A stretch of DNA of 64,000 bases, from positions 16,490 to 80,489 of the forward strand of contig JAVHRO010000111.1 of assembly GCA_036171675.1 (NCBI GenBank). The letters are read 5' to 3'. Each line of letters opens with the position of its first letter. The first letter of the stretch is position 1. Origin of the DNA: Vicingus sp036171675. GTDB taxonomy: Bacteria; Bacteroidota; Bacteroidia; Flavobacteriales_E; Vicingaceae. Positions 24,471 to 35,000 of the stretch are shown piece after piece. The notes under the pieces are model-generated. The model worked only from the letters and a program-made list of their open reading frames with translations. It had not been told where the DNA came from and did not search any database. The position numbers and the translations under genes were made by a program.

Positions 24471-25394
24471 TTATAAAACCGATTTGTTAAAACTATTTGA
24501 AGGTAAATTTTCACTATGGGTATTAGAAACCTTGAATTTTCCTATAAACGCTTTCTTTGGTTTTTTGATAAGGTTTAGCAGCGGAAATAAATGCAATCTT
24601 TTAGCTACATCCCATAATCTTAAAATTTGATCAGGATATTGGCTGGCCTGCAAAATATGTTCATTTTCGTATAATGTTCGGTCTCTAAAAGTTTCTGGAT
24701 AGAAAGGAGCTAATTCGTTATTTGTATCTTTATAAATCATGTTTATTCCATCCCACCAATTTTTCATTGAATTTGCTTTTTCATTGGCTGAAACGTTTAG
24801 TGGATGAGCCTTAGTATAAGATTGAAAAAGCAACTTGAATTCGGGGTTAGTTAGTAAAAAATCACGGTTGGCTTGTCTAACATGTCGGTAGTTTGAATCG
24901 TCTACCAAAATAACAGCATTGTCGGCCAAATAGGGCTTAATTAACATTAAACACATAAATTGGCTTCTATAATCATGCGGACCATCAATAAAATAAATAC
25001 CTACTTTTTTGTTACCAATGTATTTCGATAAATTTTCTAAAGCATCCTCGTAATCGCAATTAATAAGATGTGCATTGGTTATCGATAGTTTATTCATTCT
25101 ATCGTTAATAATTTGTTCGTTTTTACCGTCTCTATCGAAAAAAGCAAAATTATCAATACCAAAAAAACTATGTTCAGGAGCAGCTTTAGCGGTGGACAAC
25201 AATGTTAAACCTTGATAAACGCCCACTTCTAAATAACACGTTTCGGGAGTTAAGGTTTCTTTTGCTAATCGCTGAAGCGTGCCGTAAATTGATTCGCCAG
25301 AATAACCCGTTAACACCTCATTTTTTTCTATTAAGCTTCCTTTTTCTGAAGCTTCCTTAATACAATTTACAATAATTTTAAGATGTGGGTTCAT
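24471..25394 (-). CDS. Class I SAM-dependent methyltransferase
   Basis: A 307-residue protein with a Rossmann SAM-binding core: YLEVGVYQGLTLLSTAKA (motif I), FFGIDNFAFFDRDG (motif II acidic end), VGIYFIDGPHDYRS and AVILVDDSNY. The IDGPHDY...LVDDS pattern is that of the Methyltransf_24 group, often seen in polysaccharide or secondary-metabolite loci. The substrate is unknown. It lies 56 bases after the MBOAT gene and 17 bases before the M28 peptidase gene; whether it works with them is open. The C-terminal 60 residues are basic and unlike the core family. Confidence 0.75.
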   Translation of the reverse strand: MNPHLKIIVNCIKEASEKGSLIEKNEVLTGYSGESIYGTLQRLAKETLTPETCYLEVGVYQGLTLLSTAKAAPEHSFFGIDNFAFFDRDGKNEQIINDRMNKLSITNAHLINCDYEDALENLSKYIGNKKVGIYFIDGPHDYRSQFMCLMLIKPYLADNAVILVDDSNYRHVRQANRDFLLTNPEFKLLFQSYTKAHPLNVSANEKANSMKNWWDGINMIYKDTNNELAPFYPETFRDRTLYENEHILQASQYPDQILRLWDVAKRLHLFPLLNLIKKPKKAFIGKFKVSNTHSENLPSNSFNKSVL

Positions 25395-25450
25395 TTATTA
25401 CTTATTGATGATTAATAAAATTAATAGAGCACGAATTTACGTATTATGCG

Positions 25451-27154
25451 TTAAAATTGGAAATAAATAAAAGCTTGTAATTGCGAAGACATGGCTTGAT
25501 AAATAGAAAAAATAGCTAACACTGAAACAACTATTTTAATGACTAGGTGCGATTTAATAAATAGTTCCTTATACCATGTTTTGATTTTAACTGGCAACCA
25601 ATGTATGCTATACCCAGCAATTACGAATAGAAATACCATTTTGTAATTTGACAAAATTGCAGGTATTAAATCTCCGCGGAAATTGTTTTTTATTTGTGAA
25701 AGAATTTGCCACGAAGATTCCATGTTTTCGGCTCTAAACCATATTCGAGTAAATGTAATAAACGTGAGGGTTATAAATACTTTAAAGGTAGTTCCAAGTA
25801 CATTATTAGATTTTTCGTAAGGACTAACCTTTTTCCAAAGTTTATACACCATTAATCCTAAACCATTTAAACCACCCCAAATTACAAATTGCCAACTAGC
25901 ACCATGCCATAAACCTCCTAATAACATGGTTATTAGCAGATTAATGTTGGTTATTAACCATGCTTTAAACGATTTTATCCAAATAGCTAAGAAAATAAGC
26001 AATAATACCAGCCATAAACAAATGTAAAATACCAGCATTTTGCCCGAAAGTAAAATAATAAAAGTTAAAATTATTATTCCAGTTATCCATGTTCCTATAC
26101 TTCCACCTCTGTTTCCACCCAATGGAATATACAGGTAATCTCTTAGCCAAGTAGATAAACTCATGTGCCAACGTTTCCAAAATTCACCTACATTTTTTGC
26201 TTTATAAGGAGAGTTAAAATTTACAGGTAAAGTAAAACCAAGTAGCAGCGCTACGCCAATGGCAATATCGGTATAGCCAGAAAAATCGGCATAAACCTGC
26301 AACGAATATCCATATAAAGCCATTAAGTTTTCAAAACCAGTGTACATGGTGGGGTTTTGAAAAATTCTATCAATAAAATTAACTGCAATATAATCGCCTA
26401 TGACTATTTTCTTTATTAACCCATTTAAAATCCAAAATAATGCTAATCCAAAATTATACTGAGATAACGAATAGGGTTTGTATAATTGAGGAATAAATTC
26501 TGAAGCACGAACAATTGGACCAGCAACTAATTGAGGAAAAAAAGTAACAAAAAATCCAAAATCGACAATGTTTTTTACTGGAGTCAGTTGCTTTCGGTAA
26601 ATATCAACAGAATAACTAATGGTTTGAAATGTATAGAATGAAATTCCAACCGGTAATAGTATTTTATCAACCGTAAAATGAGTTCCCGAAAGGGTATTAG
26701 TAAATTGTGCAAAATGATTGATTACATGTAAATTACCACTAAATATTGAATTGTAGGAGTCGGTAAAAAAATAGGCGTATTTAAAATAAAAGAGCACAAA
26801 TAAATTGATGGTAACACTAGTTGTAATAAGTATTTTTCTTTTTACTTCATGGGTAGATTTAAAAACGGAATTTCCAATGTAGTAATCTAGAATTGTTGAG
26901 AAGAGGAGTATACTTATAAATAATCCACTTGTTTTATAATAAAAGAAAAGGCTTACTAGAAATAGAAAAGCGTTTCTTAATGCATTTTTTTTATAAATAA
27001 CCGAATATACAGCCAATACAACAGCAAAAAATCCCCAAAAGAAAAATTGAGTAAAAATTAGTGGTTGGGTTTCGTTGTACAGAAAAATATCTTTCAGGGT
27101 TTTTAAACTAAAAAATCCCGACACCCAATTTAATATATCAAAACTATTATCCAA
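25451..27154 (-). CDS. MBOAT family O-acyltransferase (AlgI-like)
   Basis: A 567-residue multi-pass membrane acyltransferase. Diagnostic parts are LLPVGISFYTFQTISYSVDIYRKQ, FFPQLVAGPIVRASEFIPQL, DFSGYTDIAIGVALLLGFTLPVNFNSPYKAKNVGEFWKRWHMSLSTWLRDYLYIPLGGNR, and the catalytic His in MLLGGLWHGASWQFVIWGGLNG. AlgI-type MBOATs pass acyl groups across the inner membrane for polysaccharide O-acetylation, working with SGNH/AlgJ-type proteins. Two SGNH hydrolase genes lie just upstream in the same run. The start is taken as TTG at 27154, overlapping the HAD gene by 8 bases, because no ATG precedes the first membrane segment. Confidence 0.9.
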   Translation of the reverse strand: MDNSFDILNWVSGFFSLKTLKDIFLYNETQPLIFTQFFFWGFFAVVLAVYSVIYKKNALRNAFLFLVSLFFYYKTSGLFISILLFSTILDYYIGNSVFKSTHEVKRKILITTSVTINLFVLFYFKYAYFFTDSYNSIFSGNLHVINHFAQFTNTLSGTHFTVDKILLPVGISFYTFQTISYSVDIYRKQLTPVKNIVDFGFFVTFFPQLVAGPIVRASEFIPQLYKPYSLSQYNFGLALFWILNGLIKKIVIGDYIAVNFIDRIFQNPTMYTGFENLMALYGYSLQVYADFSGYTDIAIGVALLLGFTLPVNFNSPYKAKNVGEFWKRWHMSLSTWLRDYLYIPLGGNRGGSIGTWITGIIILTFIILLSGKMLVFYICLWLVLLLIFLAIWIKSFKAWLITNINLLITMLLGGLWHGASWQFVIWGGLNGLGLMVYKLWKKVSPYEKSNNVLGTTFKVFITLTFITFTRIWFRAENMESSWQILSQIKNNFRGDLIPAILSNYKMVFLFVIAGYSIHWLPVKIKTWYKELFIKSHLVIKIVVSVLAIFSIYQAMSSQLQAFIYFQF

Positions 27155-27797
27155 TGTTCAATTCAATTAGTTGATTAAGATTTGTTAGTTTATAATCGGC
27201 AATGTTGTAGTTTGGGTTATCCAAATTTTCAAGGTCAGGAACCGCAATTGTTTTCATTAAGGCAGCTTTCGCGGCTATTAAGCCATGAAAGGAATCTTCA
27301 ATTACCAAACAATTAATTGGTTTTACATTTAATTCTCCAGCAGTTTTAATAAAAATCATGGGGTGAGGTTTTCCAAAATCCAAAAATTCGGCAGAATTAA
27401 TTACGTCGAAGTAATGAGTTATTTTTAGTTTTTCCAGCACAGTTTTTATTAAACTCATTGCCGAGGATGATGCTAAAGCAAGTTTATAACCTTTTTGTTT
27501 GAAATAGTCTAACGATTGGTAAACGCCACTCATGGCCTCACCTTTTTCAATAATTAACGTGGTTACAGTAGCAAGTAATTCTGATTCGACTTCAATTAAG
27601 GTTTTATTTTTCCATCCCAATTTATTGTGCCAGTATTCAACTACTTCTGCTAATCGCATACCCATAGTTTCTCTACACATATCGTCGTTAAATGTTAAAC
27701 CTACTGTTTTGAAGGTGATTTTTTCAGCTTCTCTCCAAAGTGGTTCTGAGTTGATTATTAACCCATCCATGTCGTATATTATCGCTTCAATTTTCAA
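27147..27797 (-). CDS. HAD-superfamily phosphatase (beta-phosphoglucomutase/HxpB-like)
   Basis: A 216-residue HAD-IA hydrolase. Motif I is YDMDGLIINSEPLW with nucleophile Asp9 and acid Asp11, followed by an alpha-helical cap with TMGMRLAEV. Motif II is LALASSSA, motif III FGKPHP with Lys, and motif IV VIEDSFHGLIAAKAA. This looks like the 2-deoxyglucose-6-phosphatase/hexitol phosphatase or beta-phosphoglucomutase group; the native substrate is unknown. It overlaps both neighbours (11 bases upstream, 8 downstream), so it is firmly part of the SGNH/MBOAT run. The only fitting start is TTG at 27797. Confidence 0.82.
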   Translation of the reverse strand: MKIEAIIYDMDGLIINSEPLWREAEKITFKTVGLTFNDDMCRETMGMRLAEVVEYWHNKLGWKNKTLIEVESELLATVTTLIIEKGEAMSGVYQSLDYFKQKGYKLALASSSAMSLIKTVLEKLKITHYFDVINSAEFLDFGKPHPMIFIKTAGELNVKPINCLVIEDSFHGLIAAKAALMKTIAVPDLENLDNPNYNIADYKLTNLNQLIELNIG

Positions 27798-29040
27798 GGG
27801 TAATTTTATTTTGTTGAATGGTAATAAATCGTTCGTATTCTTTCATTAATGCCGAAAACAATAGGTCGCCTAATAATACATAACCGTTTTTAGTAAAATG
27901 AATTCGGTCTTTTTGAGCCAAGCCATTATTTTGCCAAGTTTTAATAGAACCTAATCCTCCCATAACGGTGAATAAATCCCAATAACCTTGATTGTATTTA
28001 GTTGCAAGGTTTATCATTGCCTGCTGCACTTCAAAAGCCCGTTTATTGGGCATTTTTTTTTTGTAATAACTGTCGGTGTTGGTTACAAATAGGAAATTGC
28101 AATTTGGATTTACTTGTTTAATCCAAGATACCAAGGTGTCGTAGTTTTTTTCATAACATTTAGCACAAAAGCCGGGATCGAGAGCGTCGTTAATTCCAAT
28201 ACAAAATATTACTAAATCGGGGTTTATGGCCTTTAAATGTTTAGTAAAAAGTTTATTTCTCAAATAACTTGAAGTGCTTGCTCCATTTACACCAATCGAA
28301 TGATATACCATACCATTGTCGTCATTGTCTAAACTTAACCCATATAAATCGAATTGAGTTTTTTGGGTGTCTGTTTTATAAACTACAACTTCCAAACGCT
28401 CTTGATAACTGTTAAATTTAAATTCGGTATAACCAATTTCATGATTTGTTTCTATCGAAATGCATGAATCAGCAATAACATCTATACAATAATTAGATGA
28501 ATCAAGGTTATGAAAAACTTTAATACTATTAAAATCATAATGAGTTTGTTCGTCAGGTTTAAAGGTTAATTTAAATGATGCTGTACTATCTTTTGTAGTT
28601 GCAGTAATACCAGCTACGCCCCAAGAGCTTTGATGTTTAGAAATGGAATTTCTAAATCCTTCCCAATTACCTGTGGAAGTTATTTGGTAGTATGATGGAT
28701 TGTTGGTGTTGGCTAATTTAAATGGAAAAATAAAACCTCGTCCGCCATTTAGATTTGGTGAAATTTGTTGAAAGTCGTTTCTTACTTTGTTCGACCACAT
28801 ATCAGCTTGGATGTGTGAACCACCAATTTGCATAATATTAATTTTTCCGTAGCCAGAGGAAATAAGGGTATCGAATTTTTTGTAAAAATGATTAAAAGTA
28901 GCGTTGTTTTCAAAAAATTTAATGGAGTTAGAATCGTATTGTACAAAAGGGTACTCTTTTATGATATGAGGATTGTTTTGCGCAACCAATCGTTGAGCAA
29001 GCGAAATAATGGCCAATATTAAAATCAATTTATTTCTCAT
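27787..29040 (-). CDS. Exported SGNH/GDSL-type hydrolase
   Basis: A 417-residue exported protein with a signal peptide (MRNKLILILAIISLAQRLVAQ). SGNH blocks are visible: INIMQIGGSHIQADMW (block I Ser), NGGRGFIF, LVIFCIGINDALDPG (block III, with Asn in GIND), and the C-terminal KDRIHFTKNGYVLLGDLL with the catalytic Asp-x-x-His. It is probably an acyl esterase or transferase acting on a cell-surface glycan. It is a paralogue of the next gene upstream. The ATG at 29040 is preferred over a TTG two codons earlier because it opens the signal peptide. It overlaps its neighbours by 11 bases on each side. Confidence 0.8.
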   Translation of the reverse strand: MRNKLILILAIISLAQRLVAQNNPHIIKEYPFVQYDSNSIKFFENNATFNHFYKKFDTLISSGYGKINIMQIGGSHIQADMWSNKVRNDFQQISPNLNGGRGFIFPFKLANTNNPSYYQITSTGNWEGFRNSISKHQSSWGVAGITATTKDSTASFKLTFKPDEQTHYDFNSIKVFHNLDSSNYCIDVIADSCISIETNHEIGYTEFKFNSYQERLEVVVYKTDTQKTQFDLYGLSLDNDDNGMVYHSIGVNGASTSSYLRNKLFTKHLKAINPDLVIFCIGINDALDPGFCAKCYEKNYDTLVSWIKQVNPNCNFLFVTNTDSYYKKKMPNKRAFEVQQAMINLATKYNQGYWDLFTVMGGLGSIKTWQNNGLAQKDRIHFTKNGYVLLGDLLFSALMKEYERFITIQQNKITLEN

Positions 29041-30529
29041 TGGCAAGGGAGTCAGATTTTGTTTCTGTTGGTACTACTTTTATACCTTTGTATGCTTGAT
29101 ACAAGGTCATTAGTTTAAGATAAAATTCTTCAGCAATTTTTTTTGCACCCTGAGGACTAAAGTGAATGTAATCTGTTGCAGCCAATGCTGGATTAGCATT
29201 TACCCATTTTGGCATAGAATTTTTACCACCCATAACTTCGTACATATCCCAAAACATACAACCCGTAACCTGTGCAGCTTTTTTTAATGCATCTCGTACC
29301 TCTTCTAAATTAGGATAAGTAACATATTCAGTTTTGTCTTTTATTGACATATCACCAGGACCAATAACGATAAAAGCTGCATTTGGATTTAACTTTTTCA
29401 AGAAACTTATTTGCGATTGGAACCAATTTCCATATTCTATAGCGGCCTCTTTGTCTTTTATATAAGGCATAACGTTACCACCAAATTCTAAGATAATTAA
29501 GTCTGGATTTAAATGGGCGTACATGTTACTTAGTAATGTGTGGTCGCTTTGTGTAAATATCGTACCCGAAGATCCTCTTAATGGAATATTATCAGCCACA
29601 ATTCCGTTGTTGCCTTCTAATGATAATCCTAAAATATCAGGGCTATTTTTCCCATCAAAACTTATTGTAATTTCGTTTGGAGTAGCACTAAAATTGGATT
29701 TTATACTCTGAAAAGGGCTATTAGCACTTATTGTTCCGCTGTTAATCAATGCTCCATCTGCCTCTATTTTATAATTTATCGATGTGTAAGAATTACTTAA
29801 GAAAATACCTAACTGATTGTAACTTTTAGTTTTACCATAGGATGCTATCGGTTTTTTTAATTTTATCCATGCTGAATAATGTATAGAATCATTAATAATA
29901 GGATTGCTTGGAATAGGGGCGTAACGGCAAAAACTTAATAAAGCTCCGTATTTATTGTGTTTAATTTCAGGGTCCTTTTGCCCAAACCCCGCATAGCGTT
30001 TCCAATTTTCGGAGTAAGATATGTTCACACTCATTGAAGGAGCAACCTGAATTACCGGAAATAATCCGACTCCAACTCCTCCAAACTTATTTTGTAACTG
30101 ATTTCTTAAATACGATGTTATTCTGTCTGCTTCAATTTGAGAATCGCCATAATGCATAATTCTTACTTTACTATTTTGAGCCTTGCTCAATGCATCAAAA
30201 AACCTATGTAGTGCAGGCTTTGCATTATCGGTAAGTTGAATTGTTTTCCTAAATTCATGTAATGAATCGAGTTTATGTTTAATTATTGCGGAGTCAATTT
30301 CAGAAAGTACCACAGTACTATCAAAGAGTTCACTTAAATCTTTATTGAGGTTTGTATTGGAAGTATCTGATGAACCTAGAAATGAAGCCAACGATGGAAA
30401 TTCAAGTGTTGAACTCCCTATTTTTATTCCTTTTTCAGGAAAAAATATCATTACAACCATCAGTAAAATCATTATACATAATAATATGAATAAGGTTTTT
30501 AAAGGTTTTATTTCTTTTTGGTCGGTCAC
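29030..30529 (-). CDS. Membrane-anchored SGNH/GDSL-type hydrolase
   Basis: A 499-residue protein with one N-terminal membrane helix (TLFILLCIMILLMVVMIFF) and a periplasmic SGNH domain: VRIMHYGDSQIEADRITSYLR (block I, GDS), LIILEFGGNVMPYI, and ATDYIHFSPQGAKKIAEEFYL with the catalytic Asp and His. Placed with an MBOAT it resembles AlgJ/AlgX-like acetylation partners. Its start codon is GTG, overlapping the stop of the LysM gene by one base as TAGTG. The next in-frame Met codons fall inside the membrane helix, so GTG is accepted. Confidence 0.8.
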   Translation of the reverse strand: MTDQKEIKPLKTLFILLCIMILLMVVMIFFPEKGIKIGSSTLEFPSLASFLGSSDTSNTNLNKDLSELFDSTVVLSEIDSAIIKHKLDSLHEFRKTIQLTDNAKPALHRFFDALSKAQNSKVRIMHYGDSQIEADRITSYLRNQLQNKFGGVGVGLFPVIQVAPSMSVNISYSENWKRYAGFGQKDPEIKHNKYGALLSFCRYAPIPSNPIINDSIHYSAWIKLKKPIASYGKTKSYNQLGIFLSNSYTSINYKIEADGALINSGTISANSPFQSIKSNFSATPNEITISFDGKNSPDILGLSLEGNNGIVADNIPLRGSSGTIFTQSDHTLLSNMYAHLNPDLIILEFGGNVMPYIKDKEAAIEYGNWFQSQISFLKKLNPNAAFIVIGPGDMSIKDKTEYVTYPNLEEVRDALKKAAQVTGCMFWDMYEVMGGKNSMPKWVNANPALAATDYIHFSPQGAKKIAEEFYLKLMTLYQAYKGIKVVPTETKSDSLANEK

Positions 30530-31923
30530 TATTTTTTCTTAATTTTTAAAACTTGTCCAGCTTTTAAATTTTCGTCAATATTATTCAATTCCATAATGTC
30601 TTCCGCTGATATTCCAGGATAATTTTTAGCGATATCCCACAAGTTGTCGCCTTGCTTAACTTTATAGGTAATGTATACGTTATTTGAAGTTGTATTTAAG
30701 GGTTGTATTACATTGTCAGGTAAAGATTTGTTAAACATACTTAGTTTTTGCCCAATATCAATTTTTGTTCCTTTTAGGTTGTTCCATTGTTGAATAGCAC
30801 TAACCTTTACATGAAATTTTTCGGCAATTTTTCCTAAAACATCTCCAGATTTTACAATATAAATTGTTTCTTCAATCAATTCGCTATCCACTGATTGTCC
30901 TTCGATGATAGGAATAGGTTTGAATAAAATGGAGTCTTGAAAATAGTAAATGCTATCGTATCGTTGTTTTAATTTTTCAATCAGGTGTTTGGGCAATATA
31001 GCGACGTAATTATTGGGAAAAATCTCTTTATTTATAGAGGGATTCAGGAATGCTAGTTCTTTTTTATTTGCATCAATTATCTCGGTAAGTGCTTTAAAGG
31101 ATAATTTTTTTTCAATAAGAAAAGTGTCTGCTTCGAATTTTGGATTGATTTTAATAGTGTTACAATTATTGATAGAATAGCTGTACAACATTGCTGAAAA
31201 TGCAGGAACAATATCTCTCGTTTCTGGATTTAAATAAGGATATAAATCCCAGTAATTCGAAGTTTTTTTACGATGTATTAAATTATTAATGGTGGTTGGA
31301 CCACATGCGAAAGCAGCCAATGTTAACTCCCAATTAGGATATTGATGATGTAATTGTTTAATATATAGGATTGCTGCTTTAGTTGATTTTTTAAGGTCTC
31401 TTCTTTCATCAATATATTCAGTAATACGTAATCCAAATTTAATGGCTTGAGGATAATTTAGTAACCAATACCCTTCGCCTCCAGTAGAATTTGTTGTATG
31501 AGGATTATATGCTGATAAAATTGCAGGTAAAAAGCATAATTCTTCGGGCAATTGTTGCTTTTTTAATGCTTCTTTTAAATCATTTTGGTAATAATTGTGA
31601 AGATAATCCAATAAAAAGGAGTGCGTTCCTTTTGCATATAAATCGATATAAGCTTTAACCTGTGGTGAATAATTAAGTGGTATATTTTTCTCAATTTCAC
31701 GAAGCAATTCAGCACCTTTTTCTGCTTGAAATGGCTTTACCATTTTAACATATCTTAGCAGGGAATCGCTGTTTAGTGTTGAAATTTCAAACAAGCGTTT
31801 TACCTCCTCGTTTTCATGCAAATTTTCAAAATTGGAAGTATACACCGTATTGTCAATTCGAACGGATTGACTAAAAGCATTAAAAAAGATAACTGCCAGT
31901 AAAGTAAAAAAAGTGAATTTCAA
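30529..31923 (-). CDS. LysM protein with degenerate lytic transglycosylase domain (MltD-like)
   Basis: A 464-residue exported protein: signal peptide (ending NAFSQS), an MltD-type SLT domain at about 125-215, and two LysM peptidoglycan-binding modules (IYIVKSGDVLGKIAEKFHV and ITYKVKQGDNLWDIAKNYPG) at the end. The SLT fold is easy to follow (QLPEELCFLPAILSAYNPH, DERRDLKKSTKAAILYIKQL, LTLAAFACGP). However, the catalytic Glu of the family motif (ES-x-F/Y-N/D-P) is Leu136 here, and the usual G-x-WQ is GYWLL. It is probably a wall-binding or scaffold protein rather than an active lyase. Start is TTG at 31923. It heads the SGNH/MBOAT run. Confidence 0.82.
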   Translation of the reverse strand: MKFTFFTLLAVIFFNAFSQSVRIDNTVYTSNFENLHENEEVKRLFEISTLNSDSLLRYVKMVKPFQAEKGAELLREIEKNIPLNYSPQVKAYIDLYAKGTHSFLLDYLHNYYQNDLKEALKKQQLPEELCFLPAILSAYNPHTTNSTGGEGYWLLNYPQAIKFGLRITEYIDERRDLKKSTKAAILYIKQLHHQYPNWELTLAAFACGPTTINNLIHRKKTSNYWDLYPYLNPETRDIVPAFSAMLYSYSINNCNTIKINPKFEADTFLIEKKLSFKALTEIIDANKKELAFLNPSINKEIFPNNYVAILPKHLIEKLKQRYDSIYYFQDSILFKPIPIIEGQSVDSELIEETIYIVKSGDVLGKIAEKFHVKVSAIQQWNNLKGTKIDIGQKLSMFNKSLPDNVIQPLNTTSNNVYITYKVKQGDNLWDIAKNYPGISAEDIMELNNIDENLKAGQVLKIKKK

Positions 31924-32002
31924 TAGTGATAAAGTTAGTTTCTAGCAGTTTTATTAATTGCGTTACAAAGATGATGTTTACAAAATAAATATGAGGGGTT
32001 AT

Positions 32003-32028
32003 AAAAAAGTTTTTTAAACAACTTTTTG
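32003..32028 (-). terminator. Possible A/T-rich terminator after sensor kinase gene
   Basis: On the minus strand AAAAAGTT and AACTTTTT can form an 8-bp stem ending in a T-run, about 10 bases after the sensor kinase stop. The stem is weak in G/C. Confidence 0.35.
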
Positions 32029-32038
32029 TTAGTGGGGG

Positions 32039-35000
32039 TTATTTTTTTCTTGGATGAAATTTTATTTGGTAAAAGGTGCCTTCTGTGTCAAGTTTAATTA
32101 TTTCTCCATCTAACTGTTCGGTAAATACTTTTATTAATTCCATACCTAGCGAAGCGCTATCTTTTTCAAACATTTCTGAAGGCATTCCCACTCCATTATC
32201 GCCAACTTTTAATCGAAATATGTTTCCTTCAAGATAGATTAATTCTAAGGTTATTATTCCTTTATCTCTATTAACGAATGCATATTTTAAGGTGTTTGAA
32301 ATAATTTCATTGATTAATAAACCCAATGGAATAATGGTATCAATATCAAATTTTATGGGTTCTATTTTTATGTCTAGAAAAATATCGCAGTTAATAGAAT
32401 AGGTGGCTATTAAATCGTTGGTTAATGATAGAATATAATCTTGAAAATCGATATGTGCTAAATCGCCCGATTGATACATTTTTTCATGAATTAATGCCAT
32501 TGAGCGAATTCTATTTTTTGCTTCTTCAAAAAGAGCCAACGACTTATTATCTGTGGTATAATTAGATTGGAGATTTAACAAACTATTAATTACTTGAAGA
32601 TTATTTTTTACACGATGATGTATTTCTTTTAGAAGTACTTCTTTTTCGTCACGTTGCAACTCAATTTGAATGGTTCGTTCACGAACTTTACGTTCTAACT
32701 CGCAACTAATTTTTCGTTGTCGTCGTTCTCTTATCGATGAAATTTTTAGCAAAAGGTAAGTAAAAATTGTAAAAAAGAGCAAATAAAACCACCATGTTTG
32801 CCAAAATGGTTTGGTAATTTTAAATTTGTAGGTAACAGGTTCATTGGTCCAAATATTGTCGTTGTTTTTAGCTTTTAAGTAAAAAGTGTAATTGCCTGGA
32901 GGAAGATTGGAGTATGTTACCGATGTTTTTTCGGTTTCTTTGTACCAGTCTTTGTCAAAAGGTTCTAACTTAAAACTATATCGAACAAATTCAGGATTGG
33001 TTAAATTTATGGCAGAATATTCAAAAGTCAAATGGTTTTCGTTGTAATTTAGTACAAGGTTTTCAGGTAGATTGGTCCATGCTTTTGATACTTTGCTATA
33101 GTTACTCCAGTTTACATCTTCTAAAAACAACTTAATGTTGTCTATTCGCGCAATTGGTTGAAAAACATTGGTTCTATCTTCTTTTGGGTTATATTTTGTT
33201 AATCCCTTAATGGTTCCGAACCAAATATTTTTTTCCGTATCAATAAAAACAGCCCGACTATTGCATTCTATTCCTTTAAAACCCTCATGAAAACCGTAAT
33301 TTTTTATTTGTTCAATTTGACCATAGCTATTTAAAGAAATTTTATCAACGCCATTGTTAGTGCCTACCCAAACATTTTTGTTGTGGTCGTTTATGATTGA
33401 ATATATTGTGTTAGATGAAAGTCCTTGTGCTGTAGTTATCGTCTTAAAATCAATGCCATCGTATTTTATAACACATTGGTCTGAACCAAACCAGATGTTT
33501 CCAAAATCGTCTTCTGCAATAGATCCGATATAAGGGTTACAAATGCCCGATGAATGCTTGAAATTAACAAAGTTGTTGTTAAATAATTTATTAATACCAT
33601 CTCCTGTTCCAATCCAGATATTGCCTTTTTTGTCTTCAAAAAGGGAATGAACAACGTTGTGTGTTAATTTTTTTTTATCGTAATTGATAAACTTATTATT
33701 TTTTAAAACACTCAAGCCTTCGCCATTGGTTCCAATCCATAAATTTTGCTCTTTATCCATCAACAACGATCTAATACGATTAGTAGATAATCCATTTGTA
33801 GTGGTGTAATTATAAAATTTATTGTTTTCATATTTAGTTAAACCTCCGCTAGTGGCAAACCAAATTGTACCTTTTAGATCTTTAACAATAGCTCTAACTT
33901 CATTGCCTCCAATTCCATTTGTAGAATTATAATTGGTACTTACTTTTCCATCGTATTTAAAAACACCATCCTCACTTGTTCCAACCCAAATAGTCTTTCC
34001 ATCAACTAAAATGCTAAAAATGGTAGCAGAATTTAGCCCTTTTATATTTTCGAAATAAGTAAACGCTTTATTTCCACATTTTATTAATCCAAACCCACTA
34101 GTTCCTAACCAAAGGTTTCCATTTTTGTCATTCAATAAACTTATAATATTATTGGTTGGTAAACCATTTTCTTTTGAAATGGACGTTATTTTTTGGTTTT
34201 TATCAATGCTAAAAATGCCTTCGTTTGCTGTTGCAATAATGGTGTTTTTATCTCTATCAGTTGTAATGGCAGTTACTACTATATCAAGGTCTAAAGCAAT
34301 GGTCTCAAATTCAAATTTTTTATTATTATCAATGCTGCCTTTAAGTAGTTTTATAGCACCGCTTCGATGAGTTCCAATGAGGTAATTACCATCAATGTCT
34401 TCATATATTGTAGTTATAAAGTTGCTTGGTAACCCATCTTTTTCTGTAATTTGAATGGTATCCGTTTTATTGATAAAAAGTATTCCTGACATAGAAGGAA
34501 TCCATATATTTTTCTTGCTATCTTCGTAAATAGTTGAAATGGGAGTTTCAATTCGTTGTTGAAGTGAAGGATTTACTTTTGTAAAAACTCCATTTGTAAA
34601 GGATTTCAGAGTAATTCCATCTGCAATATAAATTTTCCCATCATTCGTAATTTTGATGATGTCATTACCATCAGCTGTTTTTTCGCCAAAATTTGAGGGG
34701 TAGATGGTAAATTTTAATCCATTGTACTTTGTTACTCCACCCCATGTTGAAGTAAACCATATATTTTTATCGTTATCTTCTGCAATATCAGTAATAATAT
34801 CGCCAGCTATACCCTCTTTTGAAGTATATTTAGTAAAGTTTTTACCATCAAATTTACAGATTCCACCACCTGCAGTACCTATCCAAAGAAATCCTCTAGA
34901 ATCTTGAAAAATAACATTAACTTTTGATTGAGATAGTCCTTCTTGAACACTAAATGTTTGAAAGTTGAACGTTTGAGCTAATAAATTGAACGCATTAACC

